NCBI RefSeq assembly: GCF_024622045.1
Contig: NZ_JANKBP010000005.1
DNA from: Rodentibacter caecimuris
GTDB taxonomy: Bacteria > Pseudomonadota > Gammaproteobacteria > Enterobacterales > Pasteurellaceae
Strand: one strand, 5' to 3'
DNA: 64,000 bases
In this document: positions 26,978-35,058 of the stretch, piece after piece
Position numbering within the stretch: the first letter of the stretch is position 1
Layout: every line of letters begins with the position of its first letter
Program-made: the position numbers and the translations under genes
Notes under the pieces: generated by a model
Told to the model about the DNA's origin: nothing
Databases searched by the model: none
What the model saw: the letters and a program-made list of their open reading frames with translations, nothing else

Positions 26978-27696
26978 TGCCAAGTTCCTTTTGCGCTACT
27001 TTTCGTTTTCCATTCTTTAATGCTCAAGTACTGATGTTTTACCCAAGTTAATGCATTATCGGAGCCTGAAGGATCCCCCTCGCTCTCGCCTAACTCCAAT
27101 GTGTAATCACCACCTTTTTCGACTAACAAACTTAACGCATAAGAAAAAGGCTGGCGATCAACGGGTGAAACATTGTATGAATCTCCTAAAGGCGATTCTG
27201 CCACAACAACCAACACTTGCTTTATTCCTTCGTTCAATAATAAATAGGCTTCTAACAAGGCGATCTCTAAATTATCTTGTTGAGCGGTTAATGCGGTGGT
27301 TTCCGCCTTTACACCATTAAGTTCTGACCATTGCCCTACCAAAGCATTATGCACGGAAAGGCTAAAGGAAGTGGGGGAAACATCTCCCTCTGTCAATAAA
27401 CTATGCCAAAGATCAAAATTACGATTAATTTCCCCATTTGAAGAGGCATACACTACCGGAATATTTTTATTTTCGCCTAATAAATCCCACGCTGATTCAA
27501 AAAACAAACGAGCGGATGGGCTTAATCGGCGACGTTTTAACGGAGGTAAAAAAGCTAACTTAGGAGAAACATCTTCAAAATTAACCGCATTTTCTTGCCA
27601 AAAGGTTTCTCCTTTTTTCCAATCGTCTGACTCTAGTTTTTTAGAACAAACCATTGCCCAGTTTTTAATATTGAATGAAAAGCGGCAGATTGACAT
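26962..27696 (-). CDS. apeC: Chain-length factor, ApeC-like ketosynthase homolog
   Basis: A 244-residue protein of the N-terminal ketosynthase type (Ketoacyl-synt_2), which in characterised APE systems pairs with ApeO and fixes chain length. The region where ketosynthases carry the active Cys reads LTAQQDNLEIALLEA, so it should be catalytically silent. It starts two bases after the lipoprotein stop and overlaps the acyltransferase. Confidence 0.82.
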   Translation of the reverse strand: MSICRFSFNIKNWAMVCSKKLESDDWKKGETFWQENAVNFEDVSPKLAFLPPLKRRRLSPSARLFFESAWDLLGENKNIPVVYASSNGEINRNFDLWHSLLTEGDVSPTSFSLSVHNALVGQWSELNGVKAETTALTAQQDNLEIALLEAYLLLNEGIKQVLVVVAESPLGDSYNVSPVDRQPFSYALSLLVEKGGDYTLELGESEGDPSGSDNALTWVKHQYLSIKEWKTKSSAKGTWQWRKN

Positions 27697-27698
27697 AA

Positions 27699-28130
27699 TT
27701 AATAATCTTTGAATAATTGACCAATCATAGTATCAGTTTGACCTTGCAAACCTACTTCGGCAACACGATCTTTTTCATCACCTTTGCGAGCATAAAGAAC
27801 AAAGCCAACTTCACTTTGATTTTTAACTTCCATTAAACGTAGTTTTGCTTTTGCCACAATGTTACGGTTACCTTTTACGCCAAAGGCTAAAATATAATCA
27901 CACTTCGCATCACTGGAGCTAGCGATTGATTCAGAGGTAATATTTTTCTTTTTCAGGCTTGTTTTTAAACTGGCTACAAATTGATCCGGTGCACCACGCG
28001 TACTACCTTTTACACAAACATGCTTTACATTCAAAGCACGATTCACAGGTTTTAAGCTGCCTTCATCAACCCCACCCGCAGAACATGCGGCTAAACCAAA
28101 TGCCATTAACCCTAAAATAATGTTTTTCAT
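27699..28130 (-). CDS. Sbal_3080-like lipoprotein, first gene of the APE operon
   Basis: A 143-residue predicted lipoprotein with signal peptide and lipobox (GLAACS, about residues 12-17) and a mature part beginning near KHVCVKGSTRG. It resembles a small family of lipoproteins of unknown function from gamma-proteobacteria. A strong AGGAGAGG site precedes the ATG. Because it lies two bases before apeC and directly after the promoter, it leads the APE operon, which suggests an export or surface role. Confidence 0.76.
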   Translation of the reverse strand: MKNIILGLMAFGLAACSAGGVDEGSLKPVNRALNVKHVCVKGSTRGAPDQFVASLKTSLKKKNITSESIASSSDAKCDYILAFGVKGNRNIVAKAKLRLMEVKNQSEVGFVLYARKGDEKDRVAEVGLQGQTDTMIGQLFKDY

Positions 28131-28162
28131 CCCCTCTCCTGTTCAAATTAAAATCTTTAAAA

Positions 28163-28198
28163 CTAGCTAATTCTACCTAGCTAATTCATTGAAAGCAA
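28163..28198 (-). promoter_or_regulatory. Promoter of the APE operon with a direct repeat
   Basis: On the minus strand a -35 TTGCTT (28193-28198) is followed by a 17-base spacer and a -10 TAGAAT (28170-28175), giving a start about 33 bases before the lipoprotein. An 11-base direct repeat CTAGCTAATTC at 28163-28173 and 28177-28187 (14-base period) lies over the -10 and spacer. It looks like an operator, but its protein is unknown. Confidence 0.45.
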
Positions 28199-28227
28199 TG
28201 TAGATAATTTTAAATCAGAATAAAAAT

Positions 28228-28235
28228 GTTATACT
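28228..28235 (+). promoter_or_regulatory. Extended -10 promoter of the small lipoprotein gene
   Basis: TGTTATACT, an extended -10 (TGn plus TATACT), lies about 60 bases before the start at 28294. The -35 area is A/T-rich and not a good match. Confidence 0.4.
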
Positions 28236-28293
28236 TAATTTCGATCTGAAATAAAGATCCCGTTTCAACTCATTTACCTTGGAGAATTCCCCT

Positions 28294-28719
28294 ATGAAAC
28301 TAAGTGCAAAACTCGGCATTATTGTATCAACTTTAGCAATCGCAGCCTGCGCTCCACGTGATACAACCCATCATTTATCTATTAGTCAAGCATTAAAATC
28401 ACCGGAAGCTGCAGAGGTACTTAATCCAAATATCAAACTTTATTTTGGTACACCAGCACCGGGAAAAGTACTTATCGCAAACGCAGTAACAAATAAGAAA
28501 ACTAATGCGGCAAATAAAAGTGATGAGAAAGCATGCCAGTGGGTATTTTTATCTGCTGTAAAACAGTTGCAAGATAAAGCCGCATCAAAAGGTGCGACAA
28601 AGGTTGGAAATATTGTGAGTTACTATAAAAAGAATACCTTTAAAAGTCGTACGGAATACGAATGCCATGCAGGAAATATTATTAGCGGCGTAGCACTTAA
28701 AGGAGATATTGTTAAATAA
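28294..28719 (+). CDS. Small lipoprotein of unknown function
   Basis: A 141-residue predicted lipoprotein. The signal peptide ends in a lipobox (AIAACA). The mature part is short, with the conserved-looking PNIKLYFGTP, KACQWVFLSAVKQLQDKA and YECHAGNI blocks; two Cys residues may form a disulfide. Similar proteins are sometimes annotated as 'excinuclease ATPase subunit' but no ATPase motif is present. GGAGA lies just upstream of the ATG. It diverges from the APE operon and may share its regulation. Confidence 0.72.
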   Translation: MKLSAKLGIIVSTLAIAACAPRDTTHHLSISQALKSPEAAEVLNPNIKLYFGTPAPGKVLIANAVTNKKTNAANKSDEKACQWVFLSAVKQLQDKAASKGATKVGNIVSYYKKNTFKSRTEYECHAGNIISGVALKGDIVK

Positions 28720-28747
28720 GGTGAGATAAACGAGTCTCTTTCCTATC

Positions 28748-28797
28748 AAAAAGTGCGGTTAAAAATCTATTTATTTTTCAACCGCACTTTCTTTTTT
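28748..28797. terminator. Inverted USS pair acting as terminator
   Basis: Two uptake words in opposite orientation (AAGTGCGGTT at 28751 and AACCGCACTT at 28780) can form a stem with a loop of about 20 bases, followed by a T-rich run. It lies between the lipoprotein gene and lysA, and can serve either strand. Confidence 0.7.
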
Positions 28798-28806
28798 AAG
28801 AGAATA

Positions 28807-30054
28807 TTAAATGACGGATTCCAACGCCCAAAGTTCTTGCAAACTTTCACGTCGGCGGATTAAATGCGCTTTGTCGCCATCCACTAACACTTCGGCAGTA
28901 CGCGGGCGGGAATTGTAGTTGGAAGACATACTCGCCCCATAAGCGCCGGCAGAACATTGTGCGATATAATCCCCCTCGGCAATGGCAAGTTCTCGCTGTT
29001 TTCCTAAAAAATCCGAGGTTTCGCACACCGGCCCGACCACATCGTAAACCGCTTTTTCACGTACTAAAGTGCGGTCAATTTCCACAATATTCATATAAGC
29101 CTCATACAATGCAGGACGAATCATATCGTTCATACCGGTATCTGTGATGGCAAAATTGCGGCTTTCGTTACTTTTCAAATACTGGACTTTTGCCACCAAA
29201 ATGCCTGCATTGGCGGTGATTGCCCGTCCCGGTTCAAGAATAATTTCAAGATCCTGATAATCTTTTAATTTTTCCAATAAGGCTTTGGCATACTCGCTGG
29301 GATGAGGTGGGGTTTCATTGGTATAAGTCACCCCTAAACCGCCGCCTAAGTCTAAATGTTTCAAAGCAATGCCATCTTGTTTGAGTTGTTCCATTAACAC
29401 AATTAGACGATCTGTCGCGTCCAAAAACGGTTGCAATTCGGTAAGTTGAGAACCGATATGACAATCCATTCCGCTAATTTTGACATTCGGCAAACTTGCC
29501 GCCAATCGATACACTTCGCGTGCTTCATCGACGCCTATCCCAAATTTGTTTTCTTTTAATCCGGTGGAAATATAAGGGTGAGTATGGGCATCCACATCCG
29601 GATTCACACGCAAGGAAATAGGGGCAATTTTACCCATTTCTCCGGCAATGAGGTTGATGTGGTTAAGTTCGGAAACCGACTCAACATTAAAGCAACGGAT
29701 GCCGACTTCTAATGCACGCATAATTTCTTCACGGGATTTTGCCACACCGGAAAAGACGACTTTCGATGCCTCACCACCGACAGCCAGCACACGTTCCAAT
29801 TCGCCTTGCGAGACAATATCAAAACCTGAACCTAATTTTGCCATTACACTTAGTACACCAATATTGGAACAGGATTTCACCGCAAAACAAATTAAATGGG
29901 GATGTGAACCTAACGCCTCATTAAACGCATGCCAATGACGTTCCAATGTCGCACGGGAATAGACATAAAGCGGCGTACCGAACTGTTCGGCAAGTTTTTG
30001 TACCGGCACTTGCTCGGCGTAGAGTCGATTATTTTGATATTGGAAAAAATTCAT
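28807..30054 (-). CDS. lysA: Diaminopimelate decarboxylase
   Basis: Removes CO2 from meso-diaminopimelate to give lysine, a PLP enzyme of alanine racemase fold. The PLP Lys lies in FAVKSCSNIGVL, the glycine loop in LDLGGGLGVTY, and the substrate-binding EPGR and CE.SD.LG blocks are intact. The start at 30054 (MNFFQYQNN) gives 415 residues, the usual length. The tiny lptM gene lies 15 bases upstream. A USS is present at about 29065. Confidence 0.96.
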   Translation of the reverse strand: MNFFQYQNNRLYAEQVPVQKLAEQFGTPLYVYSRATLERHWHAFNEALGSHPHLICFAVKSCSNIGVLSVMAKLGSGFDIVSQGELERVLAVGGEASKVVFSGVAKSREEIMRALEVGIRCFNVESVSELNHINLIAGEMGKIAPISLRVNPDVDAHTHPYISTGLKENKFGIGVDEAREVYRLAASLPNVKISGMDCHIGSQLTELQPFLDATDRLIVLMEQLKQDGIALKHLDLGGGLGVTYTNETPPHPSEYAKALLEKLKDYQDLEIILEPGRAITANAGILVAKVQYLKSNESRNFAITDTGMNDMIRPALYEAYMNIVEIDRTLVREKAVYDVVGPVCETSDFLGKQRELAIAEGDYIAQCSAGAYGASMSSNYNSRPRTAEVLVDGDKAHLIRRRESLQELWALESVI

Positions 30055-30069
30055 ATTATGTCTCACCAA

Positions 30070-30186
30070 TTATTGATGTTGTTGGGTTTGCTCTTTTTCC
30101 GGAAAATACAATGGGCCTTTCACGCCACAACCGGTTGCTAACACACAAACTGCACTTAATACTAAAATTGACAGTAATTTTTTCAT
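30070..30186 (-). CDS. lptM: LPS-assembly lipoprotein LptM (YifL)
   Basis: A 38-residue lipoprotein gene: signal peptide MKKLLSILVLSAVCVLATGC, lipobox Cys20, then the family hallmark CGVKGPLYFPEKE. LptM stabilises the LptDE translocon that inserts lipopolysaccharide in the outer membrane. It lies directly upstream of lysA, as in other gamma-proteobacteria near dapF/lysA. The gene is short and easily missed; the signal peptide plus KGPLYFP hallmark makes it secure. Confidence 0.9.
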   Translation of the reverse strand: MKKLLSILVLSAVCVLATGCGVKGPLYFPEKEQTQQHQ

Positions 30187-30282
30187 TTTTTCTCTCTCAC
30201 TAATCGTTAAATCCGCCTTTTATAAGGGGGAAAAAGGCTTTATAATCTGCCGCATTCTATCAGATTTGCAGAGAAAAACTTT

Positions 30283-30588
30283 ATGAATGTTGCAGAATTT
30301 CATCAAAACATTGAACACATTTGGCAAAAAATTGAGGAAAAATTAGAACAACAAGATGCGGATGTCGATTGCGAAACGCAAGGTGCCGTATTCACCATGA
30401 CATTTGATAATCGCACACAAATTGTCATCAATAAACAAGAACCATTGCTTGAACTTTGGCTTGCCAGTAAATTAGGCGGCTTTCATTTTGCCTTCAAAAA
30501 TGGCGAGTGGATTTCCAATGACGGACAACGATTCTGGGATAGTTTAACGGAAGCCTGTGCGGCTCATGGTGAAACGATTCAATTCTAA
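30283..30588 (+). CDS. cyaY: Iron-sulfur cluster protein CyaY (frataxin)
   Basis: Bacterial frataxin, 101 residues, which binds iron and tunes IscS in cluster assembly. The acidic first helix and strands (IWQKIEEKLEQQDADVDCETQGAV) and the WLASKLGGFHF...G.W motif match the family. It ends one base before recQ, and both are probably read together. Confidence 0.95.
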   Translation: MNVAEFHQNIEHIWQKIEEKLEQQDADVDCETQGAVFTMTFDNRTQIVINKQEPLLELWLASKLGGFHFAFKNGEWISNDGQRFWDSLTEACAAHGETIQF

Positions 30589-30589
30589 A

Positions 30590-32437
30590 ATGAGCACGCC
30601 GTCTCTTTTACCGAAAACCGTTGAAAAATCAACCGCACTTTCCGTGCTGAACTCGGTATTCGGCTACCAATCTTTTCGTAAAGGGCAGGAAGAAGTAATT
30701 AATGCCGCACTAAATGGGCAAGATACGCTGGTCGTGATGGCAACAGGAAACGGTAAATCACTTTGTTATCAAATTCCTGCACTCTGTTTCGATGGGCTTA
30801 CACTGGTGATCTCCCCTCTCATTTCCTTAATGAAAGATCAGGTGGATCAATTACAGGCTAACGGTATTGAAGCGGCGTTCCTTAACTCCAGTCAAACACT
30901 TGAACAGCAACAGCTGGTACAAAATAAGTTAATTTCCGGAAACCTCAAACTCCTTTATATTTCACCGGAAAAGGTGATGACGAACAGCTTTTTTCAGCTG
31001 ATTTCCTATTGCCAAGTCAGTTTTATCGCCATTGATGAGGCACATTGTATTTCTCAATGGGGGCATGATTTTCGCCCTGAATATACTCAACTCGGCGGGT
31101 TAAAATCCAGCTTTCCGAATGCCCCTATTATGGCGCTCACCGCAACGGCAGATTACACAACACGGCAAGATATCCTCACCCACCTTAAACTGCACAATCC
31201 ATATAAATATGTGGGTAGTTTTGATCGCCCAAATATTCGCTATACACTGGAAGAAAAATTCAAACCGACAGAACAATTGACCCGTTTTGTATTGGCTCAG
31301 AAAGGCAAAAGCGGCATTGTTTATTGTAACAGCCGTAATAAGGTCGAACGGATAGCGGAAAGTTTACGTAATAAAGGGATATCCGCTGCGGCTTACCACG
31401 CAGGCATGGAAACGGCACAACGTGAACGTGTACAGCAGGATTTTCAACGCGACAATGTGCAAGTGGTAGTCGCAACCATAGCTTTTGGTATGGGGATTAA
31501 TAAATCCAATGTCCGTTTCGTCGCACATTTTGATTTACCGCGCAGCATCGAATCTTACTATCAAGAAACCGGCCGTGCGGGGCGGGATGACTTACCCGCT
31601 GAAGCCGTATTATTTTATGAAGCGGCAGATTATGCGTGGTTACAAAAAATTTTGCTTGAAAAACCGGAAACGCCCCAACGGCAAATTGAACAACATAAAT
31701 TAGAAGCCATCGGCGAATTTGCCGAAAGTCAAACTTGCCGTCGTTTGGTGTTACTCAATTATTTCGGCGAACATCGTCAAACACCTTGCAATAACTGCGA
31801 TATTTGTTTGGATCCGCCGAAAAAATATGACGGTTTAGTGGATGCACAAAAAGTGATGTCGGCTATTTACCGTGTGGGACAATGTTTCGGGGCACAATAT
31901 GTGATTGGGGTATTACGAGGAATGCAAAATCAGAAAATCCTCGAACGTCAACACGATAAACTTAGCGTTTATGGTATTGGGAAAGATAAAAGTAAGGAAC
32001 ATTGGCAATCGGTGATTCGCCAATTGATTCACTTAGGCTTTATACAGCAGGTGATCGGAGAGTTTAACACCACCTTACAACTCACAGAAAATGCCAAACC
32101 CGTGCTAAAAGGAGAAGTGCCTTTGGAGCTTGCAATGCCGCGTATTTCCGCGATTAGCAAAATGGCTCATAACCCACAACGAAATGCGCTGCTCAATTAT
32201 GATAAAGATCTGTTTGCCCGCCTGCGCTTTTTACGTAAACAAATTGCCGATAAAGAAAATATCCCGCCCTATATCGTGTTCAATGACGCAACATTGCAGG
32301 AAATGGCACAGTACATGCCAACATCTAATATTGAAATGTTACAAATTAACGGCGTGGGCACAATAAAATTAGAACGATTTGCCCAACCCTTTATCATGTT
32401 GATTAAAGAACATAAAGCAATTTTGGCGAAAGCTTAA
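30590..32437 (+). CDS. recQ: ATP-dependent DNA helicase RecQ
   Basis: A 3'-5' helicase for RecF-pathway repair and fork rescue, 615 residues. Walker A (ATGNGKSLCYQ), the DEAH box (AIDEAHCISQWG), the QETGRAGRD block, the zinc-binding Cys set of the RQC domain (CNNCDIC) and a C-terminal HRDC domain (MAQYMPTSNIEML) are all visible. The start at 30590 is the ATG right after the cyaY stop; the longer frame begins within cyaY. A USS lies at about 30630. Confidence 0.96.
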   Translation: MSTPSLLPKTVEKSTALSVLNSVFGYQSFRKGQEEVINAALNGQDTLVVMATGNGKSLCYQIPALCFDGLTLVISPLISLMKDQVDQLQANGIEAAFLNSSQTLEQQQLVQNKLISGNLKLLYISPEKVMTNSFFQLISYCQVSFIAIDEAHCISQWGHDFRPEYTQLGGLKSSFPNAPIMALTATADYTTRQDILTHLKLHNPYKYVGSFDRPNIRYTLEEKFKPTEQLTRFVLAQKGKSGIVYCNSRNKVERIAESLRNKGISAAAYHAGMETAQRERVQQDFQRDNVQVVVATIAFGMGINKSNVRFVAHFDLPRSIESYYQETGRAGRDDLPAEAVLFYEAADYAWLQKILLEKPETPQRQIEQHKLEAIGEFAESQTCRRLVLLNYFGEHRQTPCNNCDICLDPPKKYDGLVDAQKVMSAIYRVGQCFGAQYVIGVLRGMQNQKILERQHDKLSVYGIGKDKSKEHWQSVIRQLIHLGFIQQVIGEFNTTLQLTENAKPVLKGEVPLELAMPRISAISKMAHNPQRNALLNYDKDLFARLRFLRKQIADKENIPPYIVFNDATLQEMAQYMPTSNIEMLQINGVGTIKLERFAQPFIMLIKEHKAILAKA

Positions 32438-32446
32438 GATCAAAGT

Positions 32447-32479
32447 AAAAAGTGCGGTCAAAATTGACCGTACTTTTTT
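32447..32479. terminator. USS-based terminator between recQ and glpC
   Basis: An exact uptake word pairs with a decayed one (GACCGTACTT) to form a stem with a two-base loop and a T run. It separates the convergent recQ and glpC genes. Confidence 0.78.
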
Positions 32480-32484
32480 GTATC

Positions 32485-33765
32485 CTACGCCTCCATCGAC
32501 ATACAGAGTAAAGTCAAGGGGTGAATACAGGTGATATTGGAAGACATATCAATTTGCCATTTACAGGTTTGACATTCGGAAATGACATAATCAAATCCAC
32601 CCTCATTGATATTGTCAAACAAGGTTTTGCCGATAGATTGGGCGGTGTCGTAATTTTCCGCTTTAAAGCCGTAAGTACCGGCAATGCCACAACATTGTGA
32701 TGGTAACATTATGATTTCCAAACCCGGAATTTGTTTCAACACGTCCAAGGTGTAAGGCGCCCAACCGGCTTTCTCCACATGGCAAGCCGTATGGTACGCC
32801 ACCCGCAATTTAAGCGGCTTAAGAGGTAAAGTGTTACCCTCTTTAAAAAGCCGATATAGGAAAGGGGTTACCATGTGGATATGCGGGCGTACTTTGGCAT
32901 TGTCGATGCCTAAAATATGATGATATTCATCCCGTAAATTTAACGCACAACTTGAGGCTTCGCTAATCACCTCTAACCCCTTTTCATCCACCATTTTGCC
33001 AATGTGGTCGGTATTGAATCGGGCAATGCTACGGGCTCGTTCAGGAAATCCGTTCACAGTTAAAGGCAAACCGCAGCATTTTTCTTTTTCCAACAACATC
33101 ACGCCGATCCCCATTGCATTGAACACTTTAAGAAATTCCTTGCCCAGTTGGGGATTGTTATAGTTCACATAACAGCCGTGAAAATACGCCACTTTGCGTT
33201 CAAACTTTTTCTGTTCTTCCAAGGCATTTTTCATATACCAACTGCGGAACGTGCCAAAAGCATATTTTGGTAAGGTTCTTTTTTTGCTGATATTAAGGGT
33301 TTTCTCAAGGACAAATTTTGTGGCGCTTAATCCGGTGATCGTATTCACAATAGGCGCAAGAGGCGTATTGAGCTTGCCCATGATGTCGGTATTACTCAAA
33401 ATGGCGTCACGCAACTTGTTCGTTAACGTTTTTTTCTGTTGTGCCAGATGATTATTGCGCGCCCGAACAATAAGATCACCGATTTTTACATCGGACGGAC
33501 AAGCCACCTCGCAACGTTTACAGTTGGTGCAATATTTGAGGGCTTCATCATAAAGTTCGGCAGATTTTAAACGTAAACGCTCACCGTCAGGCCCCGACTG
33601 TTTCGGGCCGGGATAAAGCGGGTTATTACGCGAAACCGGACAAACGGCAGTACAGGCGGTACATTTAATACAGCTTTCAAAACTTTCATCAATATATTGA
33701 TGGCTTGCCGGCGAATTAAGGGACTGTTTCGCACTATCAATTAATCGTTGAATATTCATACTCAT
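32485..33765 (-). CDS. glpC: Anaerobic glycerol-3-phosphate dehydrogenase subunit C
   Basis: The iron-sulfur anchor of the anaerobic G3P dehydrogenase, 426 residues. Two CX2CX2CX3CP motifs (CIKCTACTAVCP, CTNCKRCEVACP) bind 4Fe-4S clusters, and two CCG-type repeats (CCGLPL, CCGIAG) bind a further centre. It transfers electrons from GlpAB to menaquinone. It is last in the glpABC operon, nine bases after glpB. Confidence 0.96.
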   Translation of the reverse strand: MSMNIQRLIDSAKQSLNSPASHQYIDESFESCIKCTACTAVCPVSRNNPLYPGPKQSGPDGERLRLKSAELYDEALKYCTNCKRCEVACPSDVKIGDLIVRARNNHLAQQKKTLTNKLRDAILSNTDIMGKLNTPLAPIVNTITGLSATKFVLEKTLNISKKRTLPKYAFGTFRSWYMKNALEEQKKFERKVAYFHGCYVNYNNPQLGKEFLKVFNAMGIGVMLLEKEKCCGLPLTVNGFPERARSIARFNTDHIGKMVDEKGLEVISEASSCALNLRDEYHHILGIDNAKVRPHIHMVTPFLYRLFKEGNTLPLKPLKLRVAYHTACHVEKAGWAPYTLDVLKQIPGLEIIMLPSQCCGIAGTYGFKAENYDTAQSIGKTLFDNINEGGFDYVISECQTCKWQIDMSSNITCIHPLTLLCMSMEA

Positions 33766-33774
33766 ATCGCCTCC

Positions 33775-35058
33775 TTATTTCGCCAGAATTTCTTCCGCCA
33801 CCGCCAAGGCAGTTACCACCGCCACACCGGAACCACAACCAAGCGCTAAAGCATTAAAGCCGCCAATCACATTCCCTACGGCATATAAATTCGTTAAAAA
33901 TTGACCGCTCTTTTGCACTTGGCAATGTTCGTTAATCACCACGCCGGCAGATTGATAAGGTTGGGGGTTAGCAAAGCGACGATCCGTCCAGCTAAAGCGG
34001 TCATTAGCCTCAAATCCTTTTACTCCCGTAATATCCGAATAAAATACCGGTTCAAAAATTTTATCGAATTCCGCCACTAACCCCTTACTGAAGAAACTAC
34101 CTGACGCAAGTACGAAATTATCGGCAATCATTTCTTCGTCATTGTGTAAACGGGTCATCACACAACGCACTCGGTTACCGTCAAAATGTGCTTTTACAGC
34201 ACTATCGCCATTCATCATCAAGCCCCCGAGGGATTCAAATTTACGACGTAATTGAATACGTTGCCGCATACCCAGGAGTGAAGGCGGAAGGGTCGGTAAT
34301 TCAAATAAGGCAAGCTTTGTTGCCTTGCGAAGTGCGGTCATAAACTCTTGATTTTCTAGACCAAAACAAGCCGGTAAAAATACGGCGTCCGCGCCTTGTG
34401 CAGATTCCACAATTTCTGTTACTAAATCATCAAAAGCCAATTTGTGTTCTAAAAGTTGTGCGATATTCACACTGCGGAACTCCCGTGAATTTTCACGCAG
34501 TTCGTCTAATTGCGGGATATTCAAGAAACCACTACTCACCTCGCAATGGGCAAACTGTGGGTTAAGCACTAAATTCGCCGACAAAAGCTGGGGTTGAAAA
34601 TCGTGATAGCCTTCAATACCAAGCACCGCAATACGTTTATGTGGAAAAGGTTCATGACCCTCGACGGTTGGAACACTATTCGGGGAAAGCCATGTGCCAC
34701 GCAAACTGCCAAGCCCGGTTACCCGCCGGTGATTTTTTTCGCCAAAGCCAATTAAATCAAGATTGAGGGATTGTGCCAAAGCTTCAAATTCCCGTGCCTT
34801 GCTCATCACTTTTTCTGTACCCAATAAGCTATATGGGTGCGATGGTAAGGTTGAGCAAAGTGCGGTTAAATTTTCTTGCAAATTTTCCACCTCACTGCCT
34901 GATGGCATACGGCTTAATAGATCAAAGGAACCGGAGGCGAAATCCATCGCCGCTTGACCGTTATTGATAATCACACATTGCTTACCGTTTTGTTGAAGGG
35001 CGATACCACAGGTTAAGCCCGCCAAACCACCGCCAATAATCACTACGTCAAAATTCAT
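33775..35058 (-). CDS. glpB: Anaerobic glycerol-3-phosphate dehydrogenase subunit B
   Basis: The FAD/FMN-type subunit of the anaerobic dehydrogenase, 427 residues. A dinucleotide fold starts at VVIIGGGLAGLTCG. I start at the ATG at 35058 (MNFDVV), which overlaps the glpA stop by 11 bases. It joins GlpA and GlpC in the membrane-linked complex. Two USS lie inside at about 34330 and 34858. Confidence 0.95.
   Translation of the reverse strand: MNFDVVIIGGGLAGLTCGIALQQNGKQCVIINNGQAAMDFASGSFDLLSRMPSGSEVENLQENLTALCSTLPSHPYSLLGTEKVMSKAREFEALAQSLNLDLIGFGEKNHRRVTGLGSLRGTWLSPNSVPTVEGHEPFPHKRIAVLGIEGYHDFQPQLLSANLVLNPQFAHCEVSSGFLNIPQLDELRENSREFRSVNIAQLLEHKLAFDDLVTEIVESAQGADAVFLPACFGLENQEFMTALRKATKLALFELPTLPPSLLGMRQRIQLRRKFESLGGLMMNGDSAVKAHFDGNRVRCVMTRLHNDEEMIADNFVLASGSFFSKGLVAEFDKIFEPVFYSDITGVKGFEANDRFSWTDRRFANPQPYQSAGVVINEHCQVQKSGQFLTNLYAVGNVIGGFNALALGCGSGVAVVTALAVAEEILAK

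Noticed and set aside
28294..28719. An 'excinuclease ATPase subunit' label sometimes given to similar small lipoproteins.
   Set aside because: The sequence has a lipoprotein signal and no Walker motif or zinc finger, so it cannot be a UvrA.
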